Below the pieces are notes generated by a model. The model was given only the letters and a program-made list of their open reading frames with translations. It was not told the DNA's origin and made no database searches. This document shows, piece after piece, positions 1-15,518 of a DNA stretch of 64,000 bases. The position numbers and the translations under genes were made by a program. Source of the DNA: Phaeosaccion multiseriatum. Its lineage: Eukaryota > Ochrophyta, other classes. Within the stretch, counting starts at the first letter, position 1. Every line of letters begins with the position of its first letter. The stretch lies in NCBI GenBank assembly GCA_965112735.1, contig OZ218953.1, positions 3,968,001 through 4,032,000 of the forward strand, written 5' to 3'.

Positions 1-1089
<1,089 letters not shown>

Positions 1090-2509
1090 CTAATGGGGGC
1101 AGGAATGAGGAGAGTGAAAGCCGCTGGGTGCTGCCGCCGCCTGCCTGTGCAGCGGTATCACCAGCTGCCGCTGCTGCCCTTCCCGCTCAGCAACACCCAG
1201 AAGCCTCTCTCCCGTTTTGGCGAGCAGTGCGAAGAATAGCACTCCACCCACCACGATGGCCGCACTCGTTACGGTCAGGTGCGCGGGTGTATCGGTGCTG
1301 CGGCTGCTCCAGGGCCGGACAACAATCAAGGCCCCCACCAGCTGGGCCAGATCGGTCACGTAGATGGCCGAGGCGAGGGTCAGGCGGTGGAAGTGACTGC
1401 CCACGAGGGCTCCCAGCGGGGCGCCCAGGACCACCACGGGCACGCAAACGACAAAGAAGCTCCAGGCGTCGCTGGCCACGCCCTCCATGCCAAACTCGCG
1501 GTAGGCGAAGCCAATCATGGTGTTTCCGGCCATGAGTAGCACGCTGGTCGGGGTGGCAATCTTCTCGGACACACGGAAGAGCAGCGTGAGGCAGGCGAAG
1601 GAGCAAATGTCCAGACCGCTGCCGCTCATGGCGCTGAAAATGCCACCCAAGAAGCCGAAGGCGAGCAGCACGAGCCCCCTCCACCAGTTGGCGGGGAGAT
1701 TGTAGGCGCGGCCTTGCCAGCAGGGGATGCCATCGAAGACTGCCCTGCCGTGCAGCTTGTTGAGCCAGTACAGGCTGGCGGCAAAGGCGGCCCAGATGCA
1801 CACAAAGTACATTTTGGAGTACGGGGCCGTGAGCTGGGGGGCCACATGCTCCAGACCGAACACGATGCCCGCAGCGCCCCCGAGGGTGCCGTACAGCAAG
1901 GCGCGGCTCTCGATGCGCACGCCCATGATGAGGATGGTGACGGACGCCGCCGTCATGCCGGCACTCTGCGGGCAGCGAGCGAGGGAGGGAGGGACGGAGG
2001 GAGAAGACCGCTGACATTAGCAACTGCACTGTTTGAGGGAACGAGCCCAGTAGCAGCGAGCAACACCGACGCTGGCTGTACCTGGATCATGTAGCTGAAG
2101 TCTCTTGCCGTGCCTGGCGCGATGCCAAAGAGCAGTGTCATGACGGGAAACGCCACCGCGGCCCCACCCTCGCTCGTGGCCCCCGCCACCATGGAGCCGA
2201 ACACCATGGTCACGGTCAGGTACCAATTGGGGATGTCCTTCTCGCCGGAGGTGTCCGAGAAGACGCTCCACACGCCGCCGTCGTCACGCTGGGTGGTGAA
2301 AATGTAGGCCCACCAACAGGCGTGGGCGATCACCGCAGGTAGGGACATGGCCAGGAGGCGCCGGTGTCGCGCTAACCACGATGCGTTTGGGTCGGCCTTC
2401 GCGTTCTTAACGTTCGTCTGCAGGCTTTGCCCCTCCCAGAAATACTTCACGCACCACGCCGCCACGGCCTCGTGGAGCCCACCCCCCCCCTCGGTCCAGC
2501 TGCTGCATC

Positions 2510-2560
<51 letters not shown>

Positions 2561-2600
2561 CAGCGCTGCCCTCTCTGTCCATACTCGCTCTCGCTCGCAC
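1090..2600 (-). CDS. TauE/SafE-family (DUF81) multi-pass membrane transporter
   Basis: Predicted 464-residue integral membrane protein of the TauE/SafE family; members are linked to sulfite, sulfoacetate or other organic-anion export, and the substrate here is unknown. Two exons on the minus strand, 2600-2082 and 1965-1090, joined in phase 0 across a 116-bp GT-AG intron; the joint reads MIQ|SAGMTAAS, a typical family context. The N-terminal about 30 residues after the Met are Ser/Asn-rich, encoded by a CTG/TGC trinucleotide run. Hydrophobic segments follow from about residue 75 to 455, including the conserved first repeat (EGGAAVAFP) and second repeat (GGIFSAMSGSGLDI), the two-fold pattern expected of TauE. 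The start at 2600 is the first ATG in frame; an upstream exon cannot be excluded. The gene lies in an island between two GACA satellites. Confidence 0.8.
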
Positions 2601-3639
2601 TCCTCTTGGGTTGTTGAATCTTCCTCCACGGAAGCACTCGGCTTCATTCTTTCTGCCGGCACCTCATCACCGCCACCGTGCGATAGAAAGAAGAAGTCCT
2701 TAGCAATCCGCGCTTCGCCGCTCCGAGCCACACTCTTTCCCAGGTTGGTGTATTGTTGGGTTTCCCCTCCTCCCTCCTAAACAAGCAACCTTCTTGCTTG
2801 AAGAAGGACTGGCCCCCCTCGCCGCCCCTGTTGGTGGGCTAGTGCTAGCTAGTGTGCGAGGTTCGCGATTTCCCCCTGACCCCTCTGCCCCCCACCTCTC
2901 CTGCCTCTCCTCGCCTTCCTCTCTTCCCCAAGTTGCCCACGTCGCACGGAAGAAAGCCTGAGAAATCCTCCAACTCGGCTCCTAGCACACTCTGCTTGCG
3001 CGGGGGTGGGCACGCAAGCGTTGTCTCCGCCTTGTTTGCTTGTGGACGCCTCCCTGGTCCTTCTCTTGTCTCTATTGATTGCTGAGCACACGTTCCAAGC
3101 CAGTGCGTTGCAGAGCTTCCCTCTCTCTCCAAGCCTGAGAAATCCACTCAGCTCCTCCCGCACATTTTCGTACTGTTTTTTTATTCATTTTTAAATTTTT
3201 ATTCTTCTTTACATGCCTGCCAAGCCATTCGGGGCTCCGAAAAAGTTTCTTTACCTGCCTCCTGCCAAGCCATTTGTCTGCCACGGGTTTAATCCTCGAA
3301 CACGTCAGTTCGAAGCAAAGCAAGGGACGCAGTGAATGCCTGTATGCCTGAATGCCTGCGAATGCCTGATCTCCCGCGCGTGGATTGACCGCTGAAGACC
3401 CACAGCCAACCGGCGTCTGATTCCCCCCATAGCATGCGTGCAGAGACTGCCAATTTCAGGTGTCCGGGCTCCCCAACAACAATGTGGGTGGGCGAGTGGT
3501 TTATTAATTTTAATAAACACCTTAGCTGACGGCCCTGATGCACCGTACTGTTCCATGGCGAAGGATACCAAAAGTGCTACCGCGCCGGGTCATAATTGAT
3601 GACCCCTTTTTCCCCTACTTCGTCACCCGGCACCCCGTA
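2601..3639. other. Intergenic, no gene recognised
   Basis: Short overlapping open frames of 60-126 codons occur on both strands but none shows domain-like composition. The segment 3160-3220 is T-rich. Part of it is likely the 5' region of the TauE-like gene. No structural RNA or mobile-element features were recognised. Confidence 0.5.
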
Positions 3640-3803
3640 GGTACGATATGCTGCTGCTGCTGCTGTCCCAGCAACTGTTGAGGCTCCTGCTGTATCACCA
3701 ATTCATGCGGATGAGACCGGGATCGGTGGCCGAGGGGCTGGTTGTGCCGTTAGCTATAGCCGCTGCCTAGGGGACGGACGGGGTAGGGACGACAGTTGGT
3801 GAC

Positions 3804-3868
<65 letters not shown>

Positions 3869-4152
3869 TAGCAGCTAGCAGCAACAGTTGGTCATACAGC
3901 AGCAGTTGGTGATACAGCAGCGGCATTGGTTGCTGATATTAGTTACTTCTAGGCCTCACAGATGGCACCAAGGGGGCCTCTCTCTCTGCAGCAGCTGTTG
4001 GTGATGCAGGGGTAGAAGTTAATGATACAGCAGCGGAAGGAGCGACAACCACTGACGAAGTAAAGTAGTGTCCACCCCTCGGAACCCGTATGGCGTGGCG
4101 AGCAGCGGCAAGGTTCCATCACAGCCGCACTAGCTATCCGTAAGGTTCCATC
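3640..4152 (+). pseudogene. Inverted, broken duplicate of low-complexity exons of the RAD18-like gene
   Basis: Two segments here (about 3680-3790 and 3960-4140, plus strand) match, in the same order, the minus strand of the RAD18-like gene at about 17190-17070 and 16760-16620. Shared landmarks include the GGGGACGGACGGGGTAGGG stretch and the CTCGGAACCCGTATGGCGTG stretch. In the sense frame the copy keeps the AVGDAG / EGATTT signature of the parent but meets a TAG stop right after it (EVK*). A CAG-repeat expansion (3805-3868) sits between the two matching segments. The fragment runs directly into the 4.4-kb GACA array. I read it as a non-functional duplicated gene fragment; identity is roughly 80-85% by eye. 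Confidence 0.75.
3805..3868. repeat. (CAG)n microsatellite, about 21 units
   Basis: Nearly pure CAG run inside the duplicated gene fragment. The corresponding place in the parent gene has only short interrupted GCT/CAG runs, so the expansion happened after, or with, the duplication. Confidence 0.95.
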
Positions 4153-8520
<4,368 letters not shown>

Positions 8521-8935
8521 GCCCAGCACTAAGATTCGTCGCTCATGCACGCACGCACAGCACCGATTTTGGCGGGAGGAAGGGGGTCAGGAGATTTTGG
8601 GTGAAAAGAGGAAGGTATACAGAGGAAGCGGGGGTCGGGGCGGCCAGGAGTGTATATGTGTAGAGCAGAGGCTTGAGAACATTCTAAGGAGGCGACAAAC
8701 CTTGCTACAGCACCTCCTCTGCAGTCCAATATAACTGAGCTTGCTAAGACACATGCACTTAAGAAAGAGGGGGCTGAAACGACACGTTTATTTATTTGTT
8801 CACATAGTACAGTAAATGTGATCACGGCACAAGGCACAAGAACAGAAAAAGTATAATGACCTGGTCGGCAGTCAGGGACGTCTCGCTTGGTGTGCGGACG
8901 GCACGCACAGCATTGGCTCCGCTCCGTGGCTGGTC
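8521..8935. other. 3' flank of the flavin monooxygenase gene
   Basis: Unique sequence between the satellite and the stop codon of the minus-strand monooxygenase. No coding features were recognised; it probably holds the 3' UTR and polyadenylation region of that gene. Confidence 0.5.
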
Positions 8936-9462
8936 TCAGAAGTTGAGGTCAGAGAAGGGCACCGCCACAAGCCTCCCCAGCCTCGTGAAGCGCAGCAACC
9001 ACAGGAGTGGCAGAGAGGTCCAGAAGCGGAAGAGGGCGCCCAGAAGGAGCTCGGCGACTTGCTGTAGCATGTATTCGATGGGCCACACGACCCCCGGATC
9101 GGCCTGAAACACAGACTGTACACAGCACCGACGAGAGGCAGGGTTTGTTGCTTAGGTCAAGGGGCGGGTCGCGCGTGCAGGCAGCGAATCACAAAGCGGG
9201 ACCAATAGACTTACAAGGGCTAGGGAGGGGCATGCACCGGGTCCGCGGAGCCTGTAGGCAGCAGACTGGAAGGGGCCAAACATCATGTAGTACCACGCGA
9301 CGGGGTGTGTGAAGAACAGCCTCAGCATGTTGGGCTGGCAGCCGATCTCTTCTCGGGCGATGGCGTTGGCGAAGACCATGGTGATCTGCGAGAGTATGAG
9401 CAGCACGCAAGTCGAATGAATGTATCGGCGCAGTCAGGGCGGGGAAGCAAGGCAAAGGGAGC

Positions 9463-9496
<34 letters not shown>

Positions 9497-12400
9497 GCCA
9501 GGTCAAAGAGGGTGTAGAAGCAAGTGTGGAAAGTATCGCGCTCGGTCTGGCTGCCCTCTCGAAGTCAGTCGTAGCTACACCCCCAGACCGACCTTGGTGG
9601 GCCACTTGCCGACCATCTGCCCCTTGTGCTGCGAAACAAGGCGCTTCATTTCCTGCTTCTCGGGCAGACGGCGCTTGCCACTCGCCACAAGCGCAACCCA
9701 ACGAGCCTGCATCTCAATGCCGAACATGATGGAGCCCACCGCCTGGACGGGTGAACAACAAACGCGAGCAGGCAGGATGGAAGAAGGAACAAGAAGCAAG
9801 CATGTGGTGGGTGTGAGGAATTATTGGCGCGGCTCGCGGTCGGCCCGGCCGGGCCAGTCCAGTCCAGCAGCGACGGCTCACACGCACCCCTCTTGCGAAG
9901 CCAACGAAGGCCATGTCGGGCAGGTCGGGGTGAAAGGTGAGCCGGTAGCGGTCGCAGTTGTCGTGCGACTGGATCATGACATTGCTTCCGCAGCTGCGAG
10001 CGCTTGCTGGGCCTTTCGAAGGGCAAGAGACGAGAGGTGTCTCCTCCTTAAGCTCTTCTTGCTGGTAGTAGCACGGTTGCACACGAGGCAGGAGGTCAGG
10101 GGGCGCAGCCAGGCAGGGGTTGCAGATATTGAGTTGCTACGTCAAGAAGAGCTACCACACTAATGCAGGACTGTACGCAGGCAGTGGTAAAGAAGCAGAA
10201 CACCCCGTGCTTACGTGCTCGACGGTCTCGACGGTGGGAGGGCAGAGGAAAGGCCACACAGTCGTGTATCCTGTGGCGTTGACGATATGCTCCACCTGCT
10301 CACAGAGTAGAGGGGACAGCGCAGTGGGACGAGACTGTTTGTTAGTAGCGAGCGCGCAACACCTGGGGCGCCGCGCTCGGGCCTGGGGCACACGCACCTC
10401 GTCGATGAAAGTGCCATCACTTAGCACGACCACCTTGTTCCTGTCTTGCGTTCTGTAGATGCGGCTGACGTCCGTGGAGTGGAGCTTCACCTTGCCTTGG
10501 CTCCACGCGTCCACGATGGGCGCCGTCTTGGTGACCTGCCCCCGAGTGATGCCCCAGGCCGCCTTGGGGTGCAGCAGGCTCACCTGTACGTAGTAATCAT
10601 GGCAGCAGAGAGTGTCCTTGCTTGTTGGCTGGACTGTGCAAGCAGTTCTCTTCGGCACATGCTCTTTTGCTTGGACTGGCTGGGCGCCGGACTCACCTTG
10701 ATAAACAACTGCCACCACTCCTGGGTCCAGTTGTCAGTGTAGGGGACGCCCTCCGAGAGCGTCTGGTCCGATGAAACAGGAGATCAGATTAGAGTAAGGA
10801 CAAGGAGAGGAAGCAAATAAGGGGGGAATAGTAAGGCGACATCGCGGAGAAGCTCACCTTGCCGAAGCACGAGTCCAGGCCGAGGAGGCGCCGCCCAAAC
10901 CACTCGAGCGGTCCGTATGGCACTACCTGGCTCATGAGCTTCAGTGTGCGCATGAGCTGGGGGCAGGAGAGAATTGCCATGGAGAGCTTGTGGTCTGGAG
11001 CGATATCCGTACCAAAGGTGTTGCGTGGAATGATGACCAAAGGAGAGCGAACCACGATATGCACCTCCTTGGCGCTCTTGGCAATGGTGGCCGCTGCGTA
11101 AAAGACGCGGTGGAGAGAGAGGGGAAGACCAAGGACGGGGGGGCGGGGGCGGGGCAGGCAGGGTTAGCTATGGGGAGGAATTGAGAACAAGCAAGAAAGA
11201 CACGACAACCAAGCAAAGGCCTGAGAGAGCGCAAGGAAGAAGTCGCTCAAGGCGGGCGGTCCGGCCCCGCCTCGCCCCTTCTACCTCCTGGAGCACACAC
11301 CTGAATCGCTTGCGCTCTCTCCCAATCCGATGACCACCACCTTCTTCCCCGTGTACAGGTCTTGGTCGACAGATGAGAAGCAGGAGCTCGTGTGGGAGGT
11401 AGATTCCGCACGCAATAGGGGGGGAACGCCTGTGTCGCAGGCGCCCGGAAGGTCGCTCTCACCCATGACCTTGTACTGTGCACATTCAGCATTCGTTACG
11501 GAGCGAGCGAGGAGCAAGCGAGAGAGAATATTGAGTGAGGACGAGATTTTGCTTGGCTGCCACAGGAATGCGCCCCCCCGCCGCCCAGGAAACAAGTACG
11601 TACCGTGTCGTCGACTGCCTTGGAGGTCTGATTGAGGCCGGTACACACGACGACAAAGTCAAAGAACTCGCTCTCTTCTCCGTCCGACACGCTGTGCGCA
11701 GGAGGTCGGGGACTCGTCTCCGTGTAGTACGACACCCGCCACGAGGAGGGCGTGCTGCTGCTACTGCTGCCAATGGCACCGCTGGGCTTGGCGCTTCTTT
11801 CGACGTTCGTGACAGTGGCTCCGTGCTTGAACACCTGGTCCACCTTGAAGTGCTTGGCGTAGCCGAGGAGATACTTTCGGTACTCCTCTTCCGTAAAGTG
11901 GGTTGGATAGTCTTTGTTTTTCGGCGTTCTCTTACATGCCCCTCCCTGCGAAACAAGGAAGTGAAAGAAGACCAGTGGGAGGGGCGGGAACAGGTTTGTG
12001 AGCACCACACGGCGAAAAACACCCAGGTAGCCTTGCTTGTACTAGTACACGTCATGTCATACCTCCATGGGAAAGTCCCCGAAAGCGCTGTTGGAGCGGC
12101 TCGACGAGGAGAGGGTTGCCCCGGTTGTGCGCTTGCTGGCCGCGTCGCCCTCGTTCCACGCCCCGCCCAGCACGGACGAAGTCTCAAAGCCGACGACGTC
12201 GTGACCCTCCGCGAGCATCTCTTTAGCGGCCAAAATTCCCGCGGTGCCGCCCCCGAGCACCGCGACTCTGCACTTCCTCAGAGGGTGGGCGACCACCGCC
12301 TTGTCAGACGCGTGCATGTCCGACCAGTTGCGCATCACCAGCACCATCGTAACGCAGGCCACGCTCCCGGCTGCGGCGACTAGGTGTGCTGTTCCTCCAT

Positions 12401-12719
12401 ACGTATCGCCGGCCCAAAAAGAGAGGAGAGCAAATGGTCCTAGGCAAATGGCGAGCGCGAAGAAGAGGGTGCACAAGTAGTTGATGCGGTAGAGGCAGAG
12501 CCACAGGAAGCGGTTGAATCCGAGCGCGATGTTGTTGAGATAAGGGAACACGCGAAGAAGCTGGACTGCGCCAAAGGAGGCAGCAGTGGCGAATGCGAGA
12601 AAAGCGGGCGAGAGGCCAGTTAACAGCACCGTTTTTGCGGCCACAAGGTAGATCAAGCTACCAGCGAGGGCCCAGCTGGTCACCAAGTAGCCGACGAAGA
12701 GAGCGAGACCGTAGTGCAT
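8936..12719 (-). CDS. Membrane-anchored flavin-containing monooxygenase (FMO-like)
   Basis: Predicted 805-residue FAD/NADPH-dependent monooxygenase. Minus-strand exons: 12719-12063, 11945-11604, 11475-11301, 11093-10858, 10762-10697, 10583-10398, 10295-10215, 10061-9888, 9742-9581, 9385-9215, 9103-8936; all joints keep frame with GT-AG introns. Residues 1-130 hold about four hydrophobic segments, then an FAD Rossmann motif (VLGGGTAG, 154-161), the FMO-like FGDFPME segment, a second dinucleotide motif for NADPH (VVVIGLGESA, 379-388) and the ATGY motif (561-564). The C-terminus has further hydrophobic stretches. Standard FMOs are 450-550 residues; the extra length is the N-terminal membrane part and a long C-terminal part (EMQARW, then FFTHPVAWYYMMFGPF). 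The classical FxGxxxHxxxY/F fingerprint was not found, so the substrate class (N-, S-oxygenation or Baeyer-Villiger-like) is unknown. The least certain joints are at exon 8 start and exon 10 end. Confidence 0.85.
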
Positions 12720-13284
12720 CCTTCCCTCTGCTTTATGAGCAAGCTCTTGTTGTGGGGGGGGGGGGAGCTCGCGTCGGCTTTTTTCTCTCTCTCTCTCCCA
12801 CGCGCAATAGGTTGAATTCTTGGCAAAAATTGTGGAGGGCTCCCGGCCTTGTGTGCGTAAGGCAAACGAAAGACGCTAAGCCCTGTTCCTTGAGGAGGGG
12901 AAGTGCTTTGCGCTTCAAAAGAAATTAAAAGATGACGCCAAAGTGCGGAGATTGCGGCAAATCGTGCAATAATGGCTTGGCAGACCGGTAAAGAAGAATT
13001 GAAGATCTATTGAAGGGACCGGCAAGCAGGTTAAAGAAGGATAAAAAAATTTACAAGAGTTGTTGAAAAGGTTTAGAAGGCGAAAACTTGAAAAAAAAGT
13101 GATGAAGAGTCGGTCCCTCAACCCCGCAACAAGACCACAGCAACTTGCTTCAATAATGGCAGGTAAAGAAGGAAGCAAGGAAGTTAGGGATATCATCACA
13201 GCGTGCCTGACGCAGTTGCTGTGAAAACCTCTCTATCACCCAGTTGCTTTAGCTCTCTCTTGTGAAAGGGAATTAGTTTTCGTG
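12720..13284. other. Intergenic between the monooxygenase and the armadillo-type ORF
   Basis: Divergent 5' region of the minus-strand monooxygenase and the plus-strand repeat ORF. It contains an AT-richer stretch (12915-13130) with short purine runs. No coding sequence was recognised. Confidence 0.5.
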
Positions 13285-13908
13285 ATGGCGGGTGCGTGCG
13301 AGGCCGTGGTGGAAACCATGGTGCAGCACGCAGGGGACAGAGATGTCCAAGCGTCGGCGTGCGCGACTGTTTGGATTCTGAGCGATAAAAACGAGGCCAA
13401 CAGGAGGAGACTTGCCGAAGCGGGTGCGTGCGAGGCGGTGGTGGCAGCCATGGTGCAGCACGCAGGGGACAGAGGTGTCCAAGGGTCGGCATGCGCGGCT
13501 GTTGGAAGTCTGAGCAATGAGAACGAGGCCAACAGGAAGAGATTTGCCGAAGCGGGTGCGTGCGAAGCCGTGGTTGCAGCCATGGTGCACCACGCGAAGG
13601 ACAGAAGTGTCCAAGGTTCGGCATGTGCGGCTGTTGGGAGTCTGAGCAATGAGAACGAGGCCAACAGGAGGAGGTTTTCCGAAGCGGGTGCGTGCGAGGC
13701 CGTAGTGGCAGCCATGATGCAGCACGCAGGGGACAGACGTGTCCAAGAGTCGGCATGCGAGGCTGTTCGGAACCTGAGCGATGAAAACGAGGCCAACAGA
13801 AGAAGATTTGCCGAAGCGGGTGCGCGCGAGGCCGTGGTGGCAGCCATGATGCAGCACGTAGGGGACGGTAAAGCCCAAAGGGCGCATGCCATGCTCGTGG
13901 GAAACTGA
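13285..13908 (+). CDS. Armadillo-type repeat protein, possibly a partial gene
   Basis: Open frame of about 207 codons made of five tandem repeats of 42 residues (126 bp each). Each repeat has the consensus EAGACEAVVAAM-QHAGDR-VQ-SAC-AV-LS-ENEANRRRF, an armadillo/HEAT-like two- or three-helix pattern seen in ARM repeats of many algal and protist proteins; such proteins are protein-binding scaffolds. The start used is the ATG at 13285, which falls immediately before the first repeat, with no extra N-terminal domain. The frame closes with TGA after repeat five; a degenerate, frame-disrupted sixth unit follows (13915-14050). The gene may therefore be a truncated member or a decaying fragment of a larger family. 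The opposite strand gives a 351-codon frame that is a shadow of the repeats. Confidence 0.6.
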   Translation: MAGACEAVVETMVQHAGDRDVQASACATVWILSDKNEANRRRLAEAGACEAVVAAMVQHAGDRGVQGSACAAVGSLSNENEANRKRFAEAGACEAVVAAMVHHAKDRSVQGSACAAVGSLSNENEANRRRFSEAGACEAVVAAMMQHAGDRRVQESACEAVRNLSDENEANRRRFAEAGAREAVVAAMMQHVGDGKAQRAHAMLVGN

Positions 13909-14050
13909 GATAGGAAAACGAGGCCAACAGCCATGGCTGAGGAGATTTGCCGAAGCGGGTGCGTGCGAGTGCGAAGCTTGGTGGCAGCCATGGCTGGTGC
14001 ACCATGCACGGGGCAGAGGTGTCAAGAAGGGTCGACGACATGCAGCAGAT
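13285..14050 (+). repeat. 126-bp coding tandem repeat, five good units and one degenerate
   Basis: DNA units are very similar to each other (for example the GAAGCGGGTGCGTGCGAGGC start of each unit near 13425, 13551, 13681 and 13813). The sixth copy after 13908 has insertions (an extra GTGCGA and CATGGCTG) that break the frame. High nucleotide identity suggests recent unit duplication or gene conversion. Confidence 0.85.
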
Positions 14051-14649
14051 GGGCATGCAATGCTGGGCACTGCTCGGAATGTGGGCGACGAAAGCGGGTC
14101 ATGAAAACGGGGCCAGCCAGCCAGAGCGTGCAGCTCTTCAGCACTTGGAGCAGGTCTTCGCTCGCTCCGTAAGCAACTAACCTCGCCGTGCTGGTGGGCT
14201 GGGTTCTCGGAGGAACATCGGTGGTTCGTCTCAACAATCGCCTTACCTCGGCGAGGAGGGTGAGCAAATGTGGCGGTAGCATAGCCTCGAAGGGATTGAG
14301 AGGGTTTGGGTCTGGCTGTGTGAGACAAATTGTATATAATACCGTGTGTGTGTGTGTGGCTGTGTGTTGAGAGTCATATACGGTGTGTGTGTGTGTGTGG
14401 CTGGTTGCCCGCACACAGATTGTCTCGGCAAGGGGGGATCTGTGGCGGAGCTGGGAAGGGCTCAATTACGTAATCATGATGTAGGCAGTGTCCATAAGTC
14501 AATGGGCGGGGGTCGACAGCGCCCTTCCTCCTTAATACCATTGGTTTTATCACCTCTCGCAGCCAACTCTCCACTTTGACGAAAACTCGATAGTTCTCAG
14601 CTTTTTGCCTTGTCAGTCACGGAGTAGTGCTCCTGCTACACGCACCCGC

Positions 14650-14687
<38 letters not shown>

Positions 14688-15518
14688 ACACACACACACA
14701 CTCAACATGGACATCATTCTCCAATAGCATAGCCAGTACACTAAGTTACGACGGCAGCCACTACCGATTGCGCTTGCCCTCCCATTGTGCGCTCAATCGA
14801 CACACACAGCCACGAACGCGCACACGAGCTGTCCAGTTCCAGTTGGAGGGGAGTAGTAGTAAGAAGGGGCGCTGTGACAGGAGGAAGAAGAGGTAAAGCC
14901 ATGATGGCGATGCGGATGTTAGGGGAGGGCGGGGCGGCTGCCTGCCTGTGCCTTAACAACAGACCGCAGAACCCCAGCAGTACTGTGTCTGATGCAGTGC
15001 CAGGGCACCCCCCCTCGGTCAGTACCCCAAGAAGCAGCCTGAGGAAAGGAGGCTTTTAAAACACCTCTCTTGAGTGCCGTAACTTCAAACTTACAAGCGT
15101 GCTTTCTACGGAATCTCTCCCCCTACGTTAGAGAGAGTCAATGCTTTGAAGAGAGTATCAGCAAGGCTTGCTTTCATTTCATCAGTTACCGTAATTGCCC
15201 AAGGACCACTCTACCCGCGATCGAAGAAACGAAGAACGAAGCACAAACTGTGAGTCTCATCGGATCGACAAGTCAAGGGGGGCTAATAACGTACAGCATT
15301 AGCCCCCCTTGGACAAGTGCTCCTTTGAAGGAGCCAAGACTGTCACGAACGCGTTGCTCCCGTCTCCCTCCTACTCCCATGCATCTTGCAAAGCCGATGG
15401 ATGACCATCCCTGGGCCTTAGAGGGTTCCGAGTGTTGCCAGTGTTGCCAGTGTTGCTTTTCTCTCTCCTCTCCTCCCGAAGTCTCTACTTTGGAGTCAGG
15501 GCCGTACTCTGTCGCTAA
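13909..15518. other. Intergenic with microsatellites and a hairpin
   Basis: After the degenerate repeat unit the region holds (GT)n runs at 14342-14402, a (CA)n run at about 14652-14702 and one perfect hairpin (15274-15311, listed separately). A 150-codon open frame at 15070-15522 has no recognisable domain and is not called. No other gene seen. Confidence 0.5.
15274..15311. repeat. Perfect inverted repeat, 14-bp arms, 10-nt loop
   Basis: CAAGGGGGGCTAAT (15274-15287) pairs perfectly with ATTAGCCCCCCTTG (15298-15311) around the loop AACGTACAGC. It is isolated in a non-coding region and is flanked by similar GACAAGT words at 15267 and 15313. Function unknown. Confidence 0.85.

Noticed and set aside
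13273-14328. 351-codon minus-strand ORF with 42-residue repeats
   Set aside because: Antisense shadow of the armadillo repeats; the plus-strand reading has the recognisable helix pattern.
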